Program-made: the position numbers and the translations under genes
Source: CAYWNA01 sp964459305
Lineage (GTDB): Bacteria; Planctomycetota; Planctomycetia; Pirellulales; Pirellulaceae
Reading direction: 5' to 3'
Length of the DNA: 5,142 nt
NCBI GenBank assembly: GCA_964459305.1
Contig: CAYWNA010000444.1
Span: 1-5,142 of the forward strand
Shown here: piece by piece, positions 1-5,142 of the stretch
Numbering within the stretch: the first letter of the stretch is position 1
Layout of the letters: each line of letters opens with the position of its first letter
Notes under the pieces: generated by a model
Told to the model about the DNA's origin: nothing
Seen by the model: only the letters and a program-made list of their open reading frames with translations
The model's database searches: none

Positions 1-2
1 CC

Positions 3-74
3 CGTGCAAAGCGACCAAAGTCTGGCGACTTCGGCTACCATGAATTCAGGATCTACTTCGGAGTCGATCCTTGA
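3..74 (+). CDS. 3' end of an unidentified plus-strand gene (partial)
   Basis: The reading frame starting at base 3 is open to a TGA at 72-74 and gives 23 residues ending in GDFGYHEFRIYFGVDP. Its second half uses C at the third position of nearly all Phe, Tyr, Gly and Asp codons (ttc, tac, ggc, gac), as real genes in this window do. Its end, rich in aromatic and beta-branched residues, looks like a terminal beta-strand. The stop falls exactly at the left foot of the 71-142 hairpin, where the 3' end of a convergent gene would be expected. A second frame (from base 1, stop 100-102) is also open but has poorer codon use and would run through the left arm of the hairpin. I cannot name the family from so short a piece. 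Confidence 0.45.
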   Translation, partial: RAKRPKSGDFGYHEFRIYFGVDP

Positions 75-142
75 CCGCGACCCGCCACCGGAGCGTGCGT
101 AAGAGAACGCCGTGACGCGCTCCCCTGGCGGGTCGCGGTTAA
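71..142. repeat. Long imperfect inverted repeat between convergent genes
   Basis: The left arm (71-95) pairs with the right arm (118-142) over 25 positions. There are only two adjacent mismatches (88/125 and 89/124, C opposite C on the plus strand) and one G-T pair (73/140). The core of the arm reads CCGCGACCCGCCA. The loop is about 22 nt and may add a few pairs around a bulge. The element begins 27 nt beyond the moeA stop and abuts the stop of the plus-strand gene, so it could end or protect the 3' ends of both transcripts. Neither strand shows a T-tract after the stem, so it is not a standard intrinsic terminator. A REP-like dispersed palindrome is an equally good reading. Confidence 0.75.
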
Positions 143-168
143 ACGATGAACCCGTTTCGACGTCGCGG

Positions 169-2100
169 CTACGTCAGGATGAATCCCATCGAGGTCAACT
201 TCCGCTTCACGTCCTCGCTGGTCAACAACTGCTCCAATGCGCGGACTGCTGGTCTTTCGGCGCGTGCTTTGGGAACGACGAAATCGTATCGTTCTTCGGT
301 CAGCGGCAGAAAGCCGAGTCCCACCTGATCGGCCACGCCGCGAATCGCCACGCCCCAGTCGGCTCGGCCTTGGGCAACGGCGGCGGCCACAGCGTTGTGG
401 CTGCGCGACTGGACGGCATATCCTGTGGGCTGCGCGCCTTCGAGCAGCCCGTCGATCAGGATCCGAGTGCCGCTGCCTTGATTGCGGTTGACCATGATGC
501 AGGCCGGATCGCCTTTCACCGCAGCTACGGCATCGTGGGGATCGAGGCTTTCGAAACGGTCGTCGCCGCGCCGAAACACCACGCCCTGCATTCGGCCGTA
601 GCCGGGAATCAACTCCAACTCGGACGTCAGGAACGGGCGGTTGTACTGGCCGGTAGCCGGATCCAGCAAATGCATTCCTGCCAGATCACACTCGCCTCGG
701 CGAGCCGCCTCCAAACCGGCCGTCGAACCAACGGCCAGAAACTTGGTTCGGAAACCAAGATCCTGCAACTGGCTCAGCAGATAGTCCAGGCCAACACAGT
801 GGCTGCCGATGACGACCAAATCCGCAACACGTACGTCGCGTCCGATAAGCTGTACATCGACGATCGCGCCGGAGTCGACGATCTCGTCGTGCCGTCCGAT
901 CTTCACAAAACCGTCGGCGCGGCTGAATGTGGTAACCGAACCGGAACCTTTGCCCATGGGATAGGCGGTAAGTTCGACCTTGCCGGCGTCCCCGTCCCCA
1001 CCTTCGACCAACCCCACCAAGAGATACTCGGTGCGGCCAATTTCTGAATTCACCTTCACCGCCAGACGGGCCTCGACAGCCGATCGCGATTCCAGAGAAC
1101 GACCGGCCAGGCGGCGTATCACCGGCGCGACGAACTCGTAAAACGTGAAGATCGCTGAGGTGGGAAATCCGGGTAGGATCACAACAGGCTTACCACCACT
1201 GGCAGCCAGGCAGATGGGTTTGCCCGGTTTCAGAGCCACCCCGTGAGCGACAATACCCGGATCGCCAAGTTCGCTGACGACGTGATACGATAGATCGCCC
1301 TGCCCTTTGCTAGTGCCACCGGACAAGAGCACTACGTCGCACGATCGCAACGCGTTTGAGATGCGTTCGCGCAGCTCGCCTAGATCGTCGCGCACGATTC
1401 CCAGCCCAATCGGTTCGCCGCCCAATTCGCGTATGGCGTCGGCGATAATACGGGCGTTAGAATCGTAGACCATTCCCGGCCGCATCGGTTCGGTGGGCGG
1501 AATGATTTCGTCGCCGGTTGAGATGACCGCCACCCGCGGTCGCCGCCAGACGCTGACTCCGCCGGCACCAATGGCAGCCAGCACTCCCGTTTCACGACTG
1601 GTCAACAAATCGCCCCGCCGCAAAACCGTCTCGCCTGCAGCAATGTCCGTACCGGCAAACGACACGCCAAAGCCCGGAGTCACCGCTCGACGGACAAGCA
1701 ACTCGTCGTCCTCGGCGTCCGTGTGTTCCACCATGACCACCGCATCCGCGCCACGAGGCAACATGCCACCCGTCGCGATGGATACGGCTGTTCCAGGCTG
1801 TACCTCGGTCTGCGGGACAACCGCTGTGGAAATGACCTCTCCCAACAGCCTCAGCCCACACGGTTCTTCTTCGGCGGCTGCGAACGTATCGCTGGCCCGC
1901 ACGGCAAACCCGTCGTAGTTGGACCGGTCGAAGGATGGTACGTCGACCGTCGCTACCACGTCGCACGACAATACCCGGCCCAGCGAGTTGTCAAGGGAGA
2001 CGTTCTCTTCTTCCAAAGCATCAAGGCGAATCGCCTGATGAAACCGACGCTCGGCTTCGTCGCGATCGATGACATCCAAGAACTGTTCTTGAGAGACCAT
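169..2100 (-). CDS. moeA: Molybdopterin molybdenumtransferase MoeA fused to a C-terminal PBP-like (molybdate/tungstate-binding type) domain
   Basis: MoeA acts in the cytoplasm in the last step of molybdenum cofactor synthesis, inserting molybdate into adenylylated molybdopterin. With the ATG at 2098-2100 the protein has 643 residues, about 230 more than the roughly 410 of E. coli MoeA. The N-terminal MoeA part (about 10-170) shows VDVPSFDRSNYDGFA (from residue 52) and ATGGMLPRGADAVVMVE (109-125). The molybdopterin-binding part has STGDEI (194-199), SGGTSKGQGD (260-269), KPGKP (291-295) and LPGFPTSA (309-316). A MoeA C-terminal beta domain follows to about 420. The remainder (about 425-643) matches the COG1910 type of periplasmic-binding-protein-like domain, with GSHCVGLDYL (from 432), STAGLEAARRGECDLAG (459-475) and NQGSGTRILID (540-550). 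It has no signal peptide, so this domain should work in the cytoplasm. A TTG two codons upstream (2104-2106) is an alternative start; there is no clear Shine-Dalgarno. The fusion is known in archaea and several bacterial phyla. The function of the added domain as metal sensor or donor is inference. Confidence 0.95.
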   Translation of the reverse strand: MVSQEQFLDVIDRDEAERRFHQAIRLDALEEENVSLDNSLGRVLSCDVVATVDVPSFDRSNYDGFAVRASDTFAAAEEEPCGLRLLGEVISTAVVPQTEVQPGTAVSIATGGMLPRGADAVVMVEHTDAEDDELLVRRAVTPGFGVSFAGTDIAAGETVLRRGDLLTSRETGVLAAIGAGGVSVWRRPRVAVISTGDEIIPPTEPMRPGMVYDSNARIIADAIRELGGEPIGLGIVRDDLGELRERISNALRSCDVVLLSGGTSKGQGDLSYHVVSELGDPGIVAHGVALKPGKPICLAASGGKPVVILPGFPTSAIFTFYEFVAPVIRRLAGRSLESRSAVEARLAVKVNSEIGRTEYLLVGLVEGGDGDAGKVELTAYPMGKGSGSVTTFSRADGFVKIGRHDEIVDSGAIVDVQLIGRDVRVADLVVIGSHCVGLDYLLSQLQDLGFRTKFLAVGSTAGLEAARRGECDLAGMHLLDPATGQYNRPFLTSELELIPGYGRMQGVVFRRGDDRFESLDPHDAVAAVKGDPACIMVNRNQGSGTRILIDGLLEGAQPTGYAVQSRSHNAVAAAVAQGRADWGVAIRGVADQVGLGFLPLTEERYDFVVPKARAERPAVRALEQLLTSEDVKRKLTSMGFILT

Positions 2101-2153
2101 TGTCAAACGCCGTCGGTGATGAGCGAAACGGAGAATGCAGAGTGCGTCAGGCC

Positions 2154-2182
2154 AATTTAGGCTAGTTGTGCAAGGAAGACAA
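2154..2182 (-). promoter_or_regulatory. Candidate promoter of moeA
   Basis: Read on the minus strand, TTGTCT (2182-2177) and TAAATT (2159-2154) are separated by 17 nt. Each matches the sigma-70 hexamers at 4 of 6 positions. Transcription would begin near 2147, about 45 nt before the moeA ATG. This is the best-spaced pair I found in the gap, but the match is modest. I see no molybdenum cofactor riboswitch fold in the short leader. Confidence 0.3.
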
Positions 2183-2262
2183 TCCGCCCGAAAGCGTTCG
2201 AGGTGGCCGGCACTGCGTTCAGGCCGAATCGTGGCCGGGTGTGGAGGGAGTTTTTCGGACGC

Positions 2263-2290
2263 GTGGCTGAATTCTTGCGAATTCAGCTAC
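2263..2290. repeat. 12-bp hairpin with a TTGC loop in the divergent intergenic region
   Basis: Bases 2263-2274 pair with 2279-2290 (GTGGCTGAATTC against GAATTCAGCTAC). All 12 positions pair, one as G-T, around a 4-nt loop TTGC. It sits in the gap between moeA and the divergent membrane-protein gene, about 165 nt upstream of moeA and 80 nt upstream of the other gene. Neither strand has a T-tract after it, so it is not a standard terminator. It also lies outside both predicted transcripts, so a protein-binding palindrome or a decayed repeat is more likely than a leader structure. A 7-bp inverted match (GCGTGGC at 2261-2267 with 2314-2320) could form a competing pairing. Confidence 0.6.
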
Positions 2291-2337
2291 CAGGACGGGC
2301 GCCGCAGAATCTGGCCACGCACACGGTCGGTTGCTCA

Positions 2338-2366
2338 TTGGCCCCACTCCCCCGATCCGGTACACT
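2338..2366 (+). promoter_or_regulatory. Candidate promoter of the 135-residue membrane protein, apparently leaderless
   Basis: TTGGCC (2338-2343) and TACACT (2361-2366) are separated by 17 nt, each matching 4 of 6 sigma-70 positions. The ATG at 2373 starts 7 nt after the last base of the -10 box, where transcription itself should begin. The mRNA would then have essentially no 5' leader, and no Shine-Dalgarno is present before this ATG. Confidence 0.45.
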
Positions 2367-2372
2367 GAAGTA

Positions 2373-2780
2373 ATGCCGTCGACCGAGCCCACGACTGGAA
2401 AACGCCAGCATCGGCAATTTCAGTTTAGCCTGAGGAAGCTAATGCTGTGGATGGCGGTGTGCGCCGTTTACACCAGTGTCGTCGTGGCCGCCGAACCAGA
2501 GAACCTGGAGTGGCTCGCGATAAGCTGCTGGCCAGCCCTGGTTTTGGTGCTTCGCGTCAGGCTGAGCCCGTGGATGGCCTGCCATTTCTCGGCCATTGGT
2601 GCTGGCCTTCTTCTGGTTCTGGGTCTCTTCTTTCCTGATCCTTCCATCAATCTGTTCGAGGCACAGTATACGTTCGCCACGGGATGCGGTATCGGCTACT
2701 TGGTCTTCCTGCTTGTCGAAGTCGTCCGCCTGTTGGTCAACCGCGCCGACACCCTCATGCGCCGCCAGGCGGATGACTGA
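2373..2780 (+). CDS. Small four-helix membrane protein of unknown function
   Basis: The product has 135 residues. A hydrophilic, basic N-terminus (1-20) leads into FQFSLRKLMLWMAVCAV, a start I recognise from many small planctomycete membrane proteins. Hydrophobic segments lie at about 22-40, 45-61, 66-88 and 102-122, and the tail (124-135) is charged. The basic residues before helix 1 suggest a cytoplasmic N-terminus. No catalytic motif or cofactor ligand is visible, and I cannot assign a function. The ATG at 2373 is preferred because it keeps the conserved basic-plus-FSLR segment and sits at the end of a promoter-like -10 box. An upstream in-frame TTG (2331) would place the promoter inside the coding sequence. 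The gene is transcribed away from moeA and converges on the radical SAM gene 88 nt further on. Confidence 0.8.
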   Translation: MPSTEPTTGKRQHRQFQFSLRKLMLWMAVCAVYTSVVVAAEPENLEWLAISCWPALVLVLRVRLSPWMACHFSAIGAGLLLVLGLFFPDPSINLFEAQYTFATGCGIGYLVFLLVEVVRLLVNRADTLMRRQADD

Positions 2781-2792
2781 GCAGTGCTTAGA

Positions 2793-2870
2793 GACAAATG
2801 CGGGGCTAGCGACGCTGAGCTTCAGGAAAACGCGGCCGTTTCCATCCGTTCAATCGTGCAAACATTTGTC
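2793..2870. repeat. Nested inverted repeats between convergent genes
   Basis: GACAAATG (2793-2800) is the exact reverse complement of CATTTGTC (2863-2870). Inside lies a smaller hairpin, GGAAAACG (2825-2832) with CGTTTCC (2837-2843), with one bulged A and a 4-nt loop. Together they fill the 88-nt gap between the stop of the membrane-protein gene (2780) and that of the radical SAM gene (2869-2871). A bidirectional transcription end is plausible. No T-tract follows the inner stem, and the outer arms are far apart, so the assignment is weak. Confidence 0.3.
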
Positions 2871-3891
2871 AAGTCCGCTTAGCCCTCTGCCTCTGGACCA
2901 GTGTGTGCCGTTCGTCGAAGCGCCAGAGTCCGGCGTTCCGTGCGGCGTCGTGAGCGGCGGCCAATTCGTTGAGAGTTAGGCTGCGATTGATCTCCTCGTG
3001 TTTTGGCTCGCCGTCTCGGTCCGTGCGGCCGACTTCGTGCGCCGGCCGGTATTGCGCCATGATGTTGACGAAGGTGTCAGGTGAGACTTCGCCGGCGAGC
3101 CAGTCGAAGATGGCAGACGTTTCATCAAGCTGTCCGGGCATCACGAGGTGACGGACCAGCACGCCGCGGCGTGCCACGCCATCGGGACCGAACTTCAATG
3201 GACCAACTTGACGGTGCATTTCCAGAACGGCTTCGCGGGCGCGGTCCGGATAGTCCTTCGCCTTGCACAGGCGTTTTGCCGAATCAGACTCCCAGAACTT
3301 GAAGTCCGGCATGTAAATGTCGACGATCCCGTCCAACAGTTTCAGCGAGTCGAGCGAATCAAATGCACTGGTGTTGTAGACAATCGGCACGCGCAGACCG
3401 AGCGGGATTGCCTCGGCAATGGCCTCGATCACCTGCGGGACGACATGTTCGGGAGTGACGAAGTTGACGTTGTGGCACCCTTGGTTCTGAAGTGTGATCA
3501 TCAACTCGGCGATGCGTGCGGCCGAGCACTCGACTCCCGACGGCTCTTGGCTGATATCCCAATTCTGACAGAAGACGCACTGCAAATTGCACAGGCCAAA
3601 GAAAATCGTGCCGGAACCGTTCCAACCGCGCAGACAGTCCTCTTCACCATGGTGCGCAAACGCGCTAGCCACGCGAGCGTAGCGGCCAGAGCGGCAGAAC
3701 TTGGCGTCGTTCGCCAGACGGTTGATATGGCAATTCCGTGGGCAGGCGCAGCAGTCTTCCAGCTCACGCAAAGCGGCCGCCACGCGGTTGGCAATGCCCC
3801 CCGACCGGTTGAGTGCCAAGTAGACAGGCTCGAAGGGGTCCAACACAAAACGCGAGTCGATTTCCTTGGTTTCGTTCGAATGCTTCGACAT
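2869..3891 (-). CDS. Radical SAM protein, PflX/COG1313-type (pyruvate formate-lyase-activating-enzyme homologue)
   Basis: The protein has 340 residues and spans the full family length. The radical SAM cluster motif is CNLQCVFCQN, with ligands C101, C105 and C108 (spacing CX3CX2C), preceded by the family's GSGTIFFGLC. Other family landmarks are HGEEDCLRGW (81-90), HNVNFVTPEHV (140-150), VYNTSAFDSL (171-180), GIVDIYMPDFKFW (188-200), VLVRHLVMPGQLDET (244-258) and NIMAQYRPAHEV (276-287). Upstream of the core, C47-x2-C50-x3-C54 and C66 match the extra cysteine set of this family, which may bind a second metal site. It should be a soluble cytoplasmic enzyme that cleaves S-adenosylmethionine to a 5'-deoxyadenosyl radical. 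Its substrate is not known. No glycyl-radical enzyme or other partner is in the window, so the name 'activating enzyme' rests on homology only. The ATG at 3889-3891 is the natural start. The gene stands alone, with its own promoter-like sequence. Confidence 0.93.
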   Translation of the reverse strand: MSKHSNETKEIDSRFVLDPFEPVYLALNRSGGIANRVAAALRELEDCCACPRNCHINRLANDAKFCRSGRYARVASAFAHHGEEDCLRGWNGSGTIFFGLCNLQCVFCQNWDISQEPSGVECSAARIAELMITLQNQGCHNVNFVTPEHVVPQVIEAIAEAIPLGLRVPIVYNTSAFDSLDSLKLLDGIVDIYMPDFKFWESDSAKRLCKAKDYPDRAREAVLEMHRQVGPLKFGPDGVARRGVLVRHLVMPGQLDETSAIFDWLAGEVSPDTFVNIMAQYRPAHEVGRTDRDGEPKHEEINRSLTLNELAAAHDAARNAGLWRFDERHTLVQRQRAKRT

Positions 3892-3898
3892 AGACGCG

Positions 3899-3928
3899 AG
3901 CGTAACACGCGATCAAAACGAATGTCAA
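3899..3928 (-). promoter_or_regulatory. Candidate promoter of the radical SAM gene, apparently leaderless
   Basis: On the minus strand a perfect TTGACA (3928-3923) is followed after 18 nt by TACGCT (3904-3899). The ATG begins at 3891, 8 nt beyond the end of the -10 box, so transcription should start at or next to the start codon. There is no Shine-Dalgarno and no room for one. The -35 box is the strongest promoter element seen in this window. Confidence 0.5.
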
Positions 3929-3944
3929 CCAAGACACAACTGCA

Positions 3945-4228
3945 AGGCGTCCGTGGCTTCCGACCCCGAGCTGGCCTGTTCCTCGGCCACCTATCCCGAT
4001 GCGTCGGTTCGCAACGGTCAACTGGCGGTCAAACACGCCCGGCGAGCAATGCGAATCGGACCAACACACTATCTGGCACCTCACCTATTGCAGCGATCGC
4101 CCTGGGAATCCGGCCGCACACGTGATGAGCGGAAGTTGACCGTTGCCCGTTCCATGCTCGGATTGTGCGAAGAAACCGGTACGCCAAACATGCCGGCTGC
4201 GGCTTTTATTCTCATAATGGTTGAGTAG
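3945..4228 (+). pseudogene. Remnant of the C-terminal part of a planctomycete TPR-like protein
   Basis: One plus-strand frame (stop TAG at 4226-4228) reads ELACSSATYPDASVRNG (3968-4018), then LAVKHARRAMRIG, HYLAP, ESGR (4106-4117) and LGLCEETGTPNMPAAA (4157-4204). I recognise this order from intact planctomycete TPR-type proteins, whose C-termini read roughly 'NLAWLLATCPDxxxRNGxxAVxxAxxA...YLDTLAAAYAExGRF...AxxALxLAEETGNxxLAAA'. The distance from RNG to EETG (about 55 codons) is right. The LAW(F/L)LAT box looks altered by compensating one-base changes near 3978-3986, because 'ctggcctgttcctcggcc' would restore it if one g were moved. The conserved DTLAAAYAE block is unrecognisable (4076-4105). 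No start, promoter or N-terminal repeats remain, and the left part runs into the radical SAM promoter. I read it as a decayed 3' gene fragment. An intact divergent gene is less likely. Confidence 0.55.
4213..4218 (+). promoter_or_regulatory. Possible -10 box upstream of the membrane protein/Rieske pair
   Basis: CATAAT matches the -10 consensus at 5 of 6 positions, lies in an AT-rich patch (TTTTATTCTCATAATGG) unusual for this region, and is about 48 nt before the ATG at 4266. No convincing -35 box stands 16-18 nt upstream. It is the only promoter-like signal I can offer for the right-hand operon. Confidence 0.2.
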
Positions 4229-4265
4229 TGAGGCTGGCGGGTTCCTTCGTCGATGGGGGGCGCGC

Positions 4266-4700
4266 ATGGCCGCGGTTGGTGCCGTAGTGCAAGTGTGCTT
4301 GGGGTATTGGGTGATCAGCGCTCAGCCGGATGCGGTTCGCGAGGCACTGGGGCAGAGCACCCTCTACGCAGCATGCCTAGTCGCCTGGGTCGCATGCGCT
4401 GTACTGGTGCTGGTCGCCGGGTTGGCCGCCCAGACGAAGGCCCAAACGGCCAGTTGGCTGTGGCCCCGCATCGCCGGGCTGCTGGTGTTTGTAGGGACGT
4501 TGGCGATGACCATTTACCGCGGCGGAATTCGCGATGCCGCACTCGCCGTTCACGGCTTCGATGTGTGGGACCGCGAAGTCTCCCCAAACTGGATTGTAGT
4601 TGGTGCGTTCCTGGTGTTATTTGTGTTTGGCCTCGGCATGGTTGCCTGGCTGATTAACGTCGCATTCAGAACCAAAGAGAGCAAAGAGAGATATGCCTGA
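4266..4700 (+). CDS. Four-helix membrane protein upstream of a Rieske protein, function unknown
   Basis: From the ATG at 4266 the product has 144 residues. Hydrophobic segments lie at about 2-18, 33-54, 66-83 and 108-133, and the tail is basic (FRTKESKERYA). No haem-binding His pair, Cys motif or quinone-site signature is obvious. The start is uncertain. The same frame is open back to 4218 and encodes GGFLRRWGAR just before this ATG, a basic stretch that would suit the first helix. A TTG at 4221 is the only other start, and a TAA at 4215-4217 closes the frame. The protein may be the C-terminal part of a longer ancestral membrane protein. Its stop overlaps the Rieske start by 8 nt (ATGCCTGA at 4693-4700), which implies translational coupling and probably a shared role in an electron-transport complex. 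That role is inferred from position only. Confidence 0.75.
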   Translation: MAAVGAVVQVCLGYWVISAQPDAVREALGQSTLYAACLVAWVACAVLVLVAGLAAQTKAQTASWLWPRIAGLLVFVGTLAMTIYRGGIRDAALAVHGFDVWDREVSPNWIVVGAFLVLFVFGLGMVAWLINVAFRTKESKERYA

Positions 4701-5142
4701 TCCCGATAACCAAGCGGACGTGCCGCCGGCTGACGTGCCGCCGACTGCGGAGGCGAACGACGAAGCGTCCTCACGAAGGAACTTCGTCATGGCGGGCGTT
4801 GGAGCCCTGGGGGCATGTTATGCGGGCTCGATTGCCTACCCGATTTACCGCTATCTGGACACGCCGACACAACGAGCGGCGGACCTTGCTGCGATCACCG
4901 AGGTGAGCCTCAGCGATGCCGACAAACTGGCAGCGGGCGCGGCCATGATGTTCCCATTTGGCACCCGGCCGGCAGTGCTGATTCACCAGAAAGATGATTC
5001 TTGGACGGCGTTCAGTGCCGTGTGCACGCATCTGGGTTGCACCGTGCAGTACCAGGCCGAGCGGGATCGAATCTACTGCGCCTGTCACAGCGGCGTGTAC
5101 GACGCGAAGACGGGGACTCCCGTATCAGGTCCGCCCCCTAAG
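4693..5142 (+). CDS. Rieske 2Fe-2S protein with twin-arginine signal anchor (3' end cut by window)
   Basis: The frame from ATG 4693 stays open to the window end and gives the first 150 residues. A charged, Pro/Asp-rich N-terminus (1-25) precedes a twin-arginine motif SRRNFVM (27-33) and a hydrophobic segment (about 33-52). This suggests Tat export with an uncleaved membrane anchor, as in cytochrome bc-type Rieske subunits. The cluster boxes are CTHLGC (111-116) and CACHSG (129-134). By family rule C111, H113, C129 and H132 bind the cluster, and C116-C131 form the disulfide. A GPPP segment (146-149) follows, matching the conserved proline loop. The likely job is electron transfer from quinol to cytochrome c on the outer face of the energised membrane. 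The cytochrome b gene would be expected just downstream. A purine-rich AAAGAGAG lies just before the ATG and may serve as ribosome-binding site. The Ser found after CHG in high-potential Rieske proteins is Gly134 here. Confidence 0.93.
   Translation, partial: MPDPDNQADVPPADVPPTAEANDEASSRRNFVMAGVGALGACYAGSIAYPIYRYLDTPTQRAADLAAITEVSLSDADKLAAGAAMMFPFGTRPAVLIHQKDDSWTAFSAVCTHLGCTVQYQAERDRIYCACHSGVYDAKTGTPVSGPPPK

Noticed and set aside
112..1047. A 311-codon plus-strand open frame opposite moeA
   Set aside because: It lies entirely antisense to the well-supported MoeA fusion, has no recognisable domain and reads as low-complexity shadow sequence. GC-rich genes often leave such open antisense frames.
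2101..2372. Molybdenum cofactor riboswitch or other structured leader before moeA
   Set aside because: The predicted leader is only about 45 nt and shows no long-range pairing. The one strong hairpin (2263-2290) lies upstream of the predicted transcription start.
3764..4084. A 106-codon minus-strand frame that could fill the gap upstream of the radical SAM gene
   Set aside because: It overlaps the start of the radical SAM gene in another frame, crosses its promoter and shows no family signature.
3148..4125. A 325-codon plus-strand open frame opposite the radical SAM gene
   Set aside because: Most of it is antisense to conserved radical SAM motifs, and its translation matches nothing I recognise. 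Only a short part beyond 3940 touches the TPR remnant, and there a different frame carries the recognisable blocks.
4192..4210. GC stem followed by TTTTATT, like an intrinsic terminator
   Set aside because: The stem is only 4 bp (4192-4195 with 4200-4203). That is too short for a credible terminator, and the T-rich patch is equally explained as the AT-rich part of a possible promoter.
1..5142. CRISPR array, tRNA/rRNA genes, insertion sequence or defence system
   Set aside because: No regularly spaced repeats, cloverleaf, transposase or terminal inverted repeats with target duplication were seen. All clear genes are metabolic, respiratory or small membrane proteins.

Overview
The window looks like chromosomal DNA of a planctomycete, most likely from the Pirellulales. 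This rests on pattern recognition, not on any search. The clues are a GC-rich sequence, a long MoeA fused to a periplasmic-binding-protein-like domain, a small membrane protein opening with the 'QFSLRKLMLWM' type of N-terminus common in planctomycetes, a decayed tetratricopeptide-like segment with the 'ATYPDASVRNG' signature, and gene starts lying directly on TACACT/TACGCT-like -10 boxes.

Layout from left to right. Positions 3-74 hold the last 23 codons of an unidentified plus-strand gene. It converges on moeA (169-2100, minus), and the gap holds a 25-bp imperfect hairpin (71-142). moeA makes the final molybdenum cofactor and carries a C-terminal molybdate/tungstate-type binding domain. The 272-bp gap upstream of moeA (2101-2372) contains a candidate moeA promoter, a 12-bp hairpin with a 4-nt loop (2263-2290) and a promoter for the next gene. 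A 135-residue four-helix membrane protein (2373-2780, plus) converges with a radical SAM protein of the PflX/COG1313 type (2869-3891, minus).

The stretch 3929-4228 has no healthy gene. It holds a plus-strand remnant of the C-terminal part of a TPR-like protein. At the right edge a four-helix membrane protein (4266-4700, plus) overlaps by 8 nt a Rieske 2Fe-2S protein with a twin-arginine signal (4693 to beyond the window end). These two look like the start of a respiratory (cytochrome bc-type) operon.

The genes do not form a single pathway. Transcription direction alternates (+ - + - + +), so there are probably several short units, with the only likely operon at the right end. I found no novel defence, CRISPR or mobile system. 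The observations most worth checking are the two apparently leaderless promoters, the TPR remnant abutting a possibly 5'-truncated membrane gene, the large hairpin between convergent genes, and the Rieske cluster environment, which suggests a low-potential menaquinol-type centre.
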